Source of the DNA: an uncultured Eubacterium sp.
GTDB lineage: Bacteria; Bacillota; Clostridia; Oscillospirales; Acutalibacteraceae
Direction: 5' to 3'
Assembly (NCBI GenBank): GCA_902462495.1
Contig: CABQCC010000044.1
Location: forward strand, 1-13,062
DNA length: 13,062 bases
Shown here: in pieces, positions 12,282 through 13,062 of the stretch
How positions within the stretch are numbered: position 1 is the stretch's first letter
Layout: each line of letters opens with the position of its first letter
Notes under the pieces: model-generated
Databases searched by the model: none
Told to the model about the DNA's origin: nothing
Seen by the model: the letters and a program-made list of their open reading frames with translations, nothing else
Program-made: the position numbers and the translations under genes

Positions 12282-13062
12282 TACTTATCTTCTCCTTTTC
12301 TTTTTTTCATTTGCTTTTCATCATATTTTTCATACGCTTTGATAATATCCTGAACAAGTCTGTGGCGAACAACATCCTTTTGAGTAAACTTGATAATTTC
12401 AATATCGTCAACATCTTTGAGGATATTCAAAACGGTTTTAAGTCCTGATTTTTTGCCATCGGGAAGGTCAATCTGTGTAATGTCACCGGTAACAACCATC
12501 TTTGACCTAAAGCCGAGTCGGGTCAAAAACATTTTCATTTGCTCCGGAGTTGTATTTTGTGCTTCATCAAGAATAATGAAGCTGTCGTCAAGAGTTCTGC
12601 CTCGCATATAGGCAAGCGGTGCAACCTCAATCGCTCCCCTCTCCTGATAATTTTGGAAATTCTCCGCACCGAGCATATCAAACAATGCGTCATAAAGCGG
12701 TCGGAGATAAGGGTCTACCTTGCTTTGCAAATCGCCCGGCAAGAAGCCGAGTTTTTCGCCTGCTTCAACAGCCGGTCGTGTGAGGATAATTCTGTTAACC
12801 TGCTTTGCCCTGAACGCAGTCACAGCCATAGCAACGGCAAGATAAGTTTTGCCTGTTCCGGCAGGACCGACGCCAAATGTGATTGTATGGTCGTCAATAG
12901 CCTGTGTGTACTTCTTTTGACCGAGAGTTTTAGGTTTGACTGGTCTGCCCTTTGCGGTTATGCAAATCGAATCATTGGTCATTGAAGAAATTTTGTCCTC
13001 GTTGCCCTCGTTGACTAAAGACAAAACATATCTTACATTTTGGTCGGTAAGTGCCGGCATGG
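12281..13062 (-). CDS. phoH: PhoH family ATPase (PhoH/YbeZ type), 5' end outside the window
   Basis: PhoH is a cytoplasmic P-loop ATPase, thought to act with YbeY in RNA metabolism. About 260 C-terminal residues are visible. Numbered from the first in-window Met (13060), Walker A GPAGTGKT is at 65-72, 'ILTRPAVEAGEKLGFLPGD' at 92-110, Walker B 'FIILDEAQN' at 161-169 and 'VTGDITQIDLP' at 190-200. Family members have about 320-330 residues, so roughly 60-70 N-terminal residues are missing. The reading frame is open to the window edge, so the Met at 13060 is probably internal ('vryvl.l..eG' is a mid-protein motif of the family). The C-terminus is Lys-rich. The stop overlaps the ybeY start by one base. 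Confidence 0.95.
   Translation of the reverse strand, partial: MPALTDQNVRYVLSLVNEGNEDKISSMTNDSICITAKGRPVKPKTLGQKKYTQAIDDHTITFGVGPAGTGKTYLAVAMAVTAFRAKQVNRIILTRPAVEAGEKLGFLPGDLQSKVDPYLRPLYDALFDMLGAENFQNYQERGAIEVAPLAYMRGRTLDDSFIILDEAQNTTPEQMKMFLTRLGFRSKMVVTGDITQIDLPDGKKSGLKTVLNILKDVDDIEIIKFTQKDVVRHRLVQDIIKAYEKYDEKQMKKRKGEDK

Noticed and set aside
11913..12353. 146-codon plus-strand frame over ybeY/phoH
   Set aside because: It is a shadow of two well-conserved overlapping genes on the other strand, with no support of its own.

Overview
The window looks like chromosomal DNA of an endospore-forming, fermentative clostridium (Oscillospiraceae/Ruminococcus-like gut Firmicute). The reasons are the sporulation genes spoVAC and spoVAE, the Firmicute order phoH-ybeY-era-yqzL-recO, purine-rich Shine-Dalgarno sequences, sigma-A promoters of TTGACT/TATAAT type, and intracellular glycoside hydrolases. 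It is gene-dense, and no tRNA, rRNA, CRISPR array, insertion sequence or prophage gene was seen.

Left part (1-2314): a rearranged spoVA neighbourhood. On the minus strand a MacB/LolD-type ABC ATPase without a visible permease is followed by spoVAE and then by a short gene whose product resembles the FeoB G domain but has lost its nucleotide-binding motifs. spoVAC is transcribed divergently from the ATPase. The 129-bp gap between them holds a near-consensus sigma-A promoter for the ATPase and a sigma-G-like promoter for spoVAC. spoVAD, which normally lies between spoVAC and spoVAE, is not in the window. A terminator-like hairpin between the ATPase gene and spoVAE contains the spoVAE ribosome binding site in its 3' arm.

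Middle part (2311-4603): a two-gene minus-strand unit, a CdiI-like (DUF1436-like) small protein then a GH43 glycosidase, faces a plus-strand FabG-like short-chain dehydrogenase. Their two promoters are back to back, with -35 boxes forming one 13-bp palindrome. A bidirectional intrinsic terminator separates the dehydrogenase from the next block.

Right part (4604-13062): a long, tightly packed minus-strand operon, phoH (5' end cut by the window) - ybeY - era - yqzL - recO - mutS2 - lacZ-type GH2 beta-galactosidase. It combines rRNA processing and ribosome assembly (YbeY, Era, PhoH) with recombination and repair (RecO, MutS2), then ends with a sugar-hydrolysis gene 15 nt behind mutS2. yqzL is a 51-codon gene overlapping recO by 59 nt in another frame. 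It is preceded by a hairpin built like the one before spoVAE.

Most genes are ordinary. The best candidates for something new are the degenerate FeoB-like protein linked to spoVAE, the hairpins that combine a terminator shape with a buried ribosome binding site, and the unusual operon partners (CdiI-like with GH43; mutS2 with lacZ). No clearly new multi-gene system can be proven from this sequence alone.
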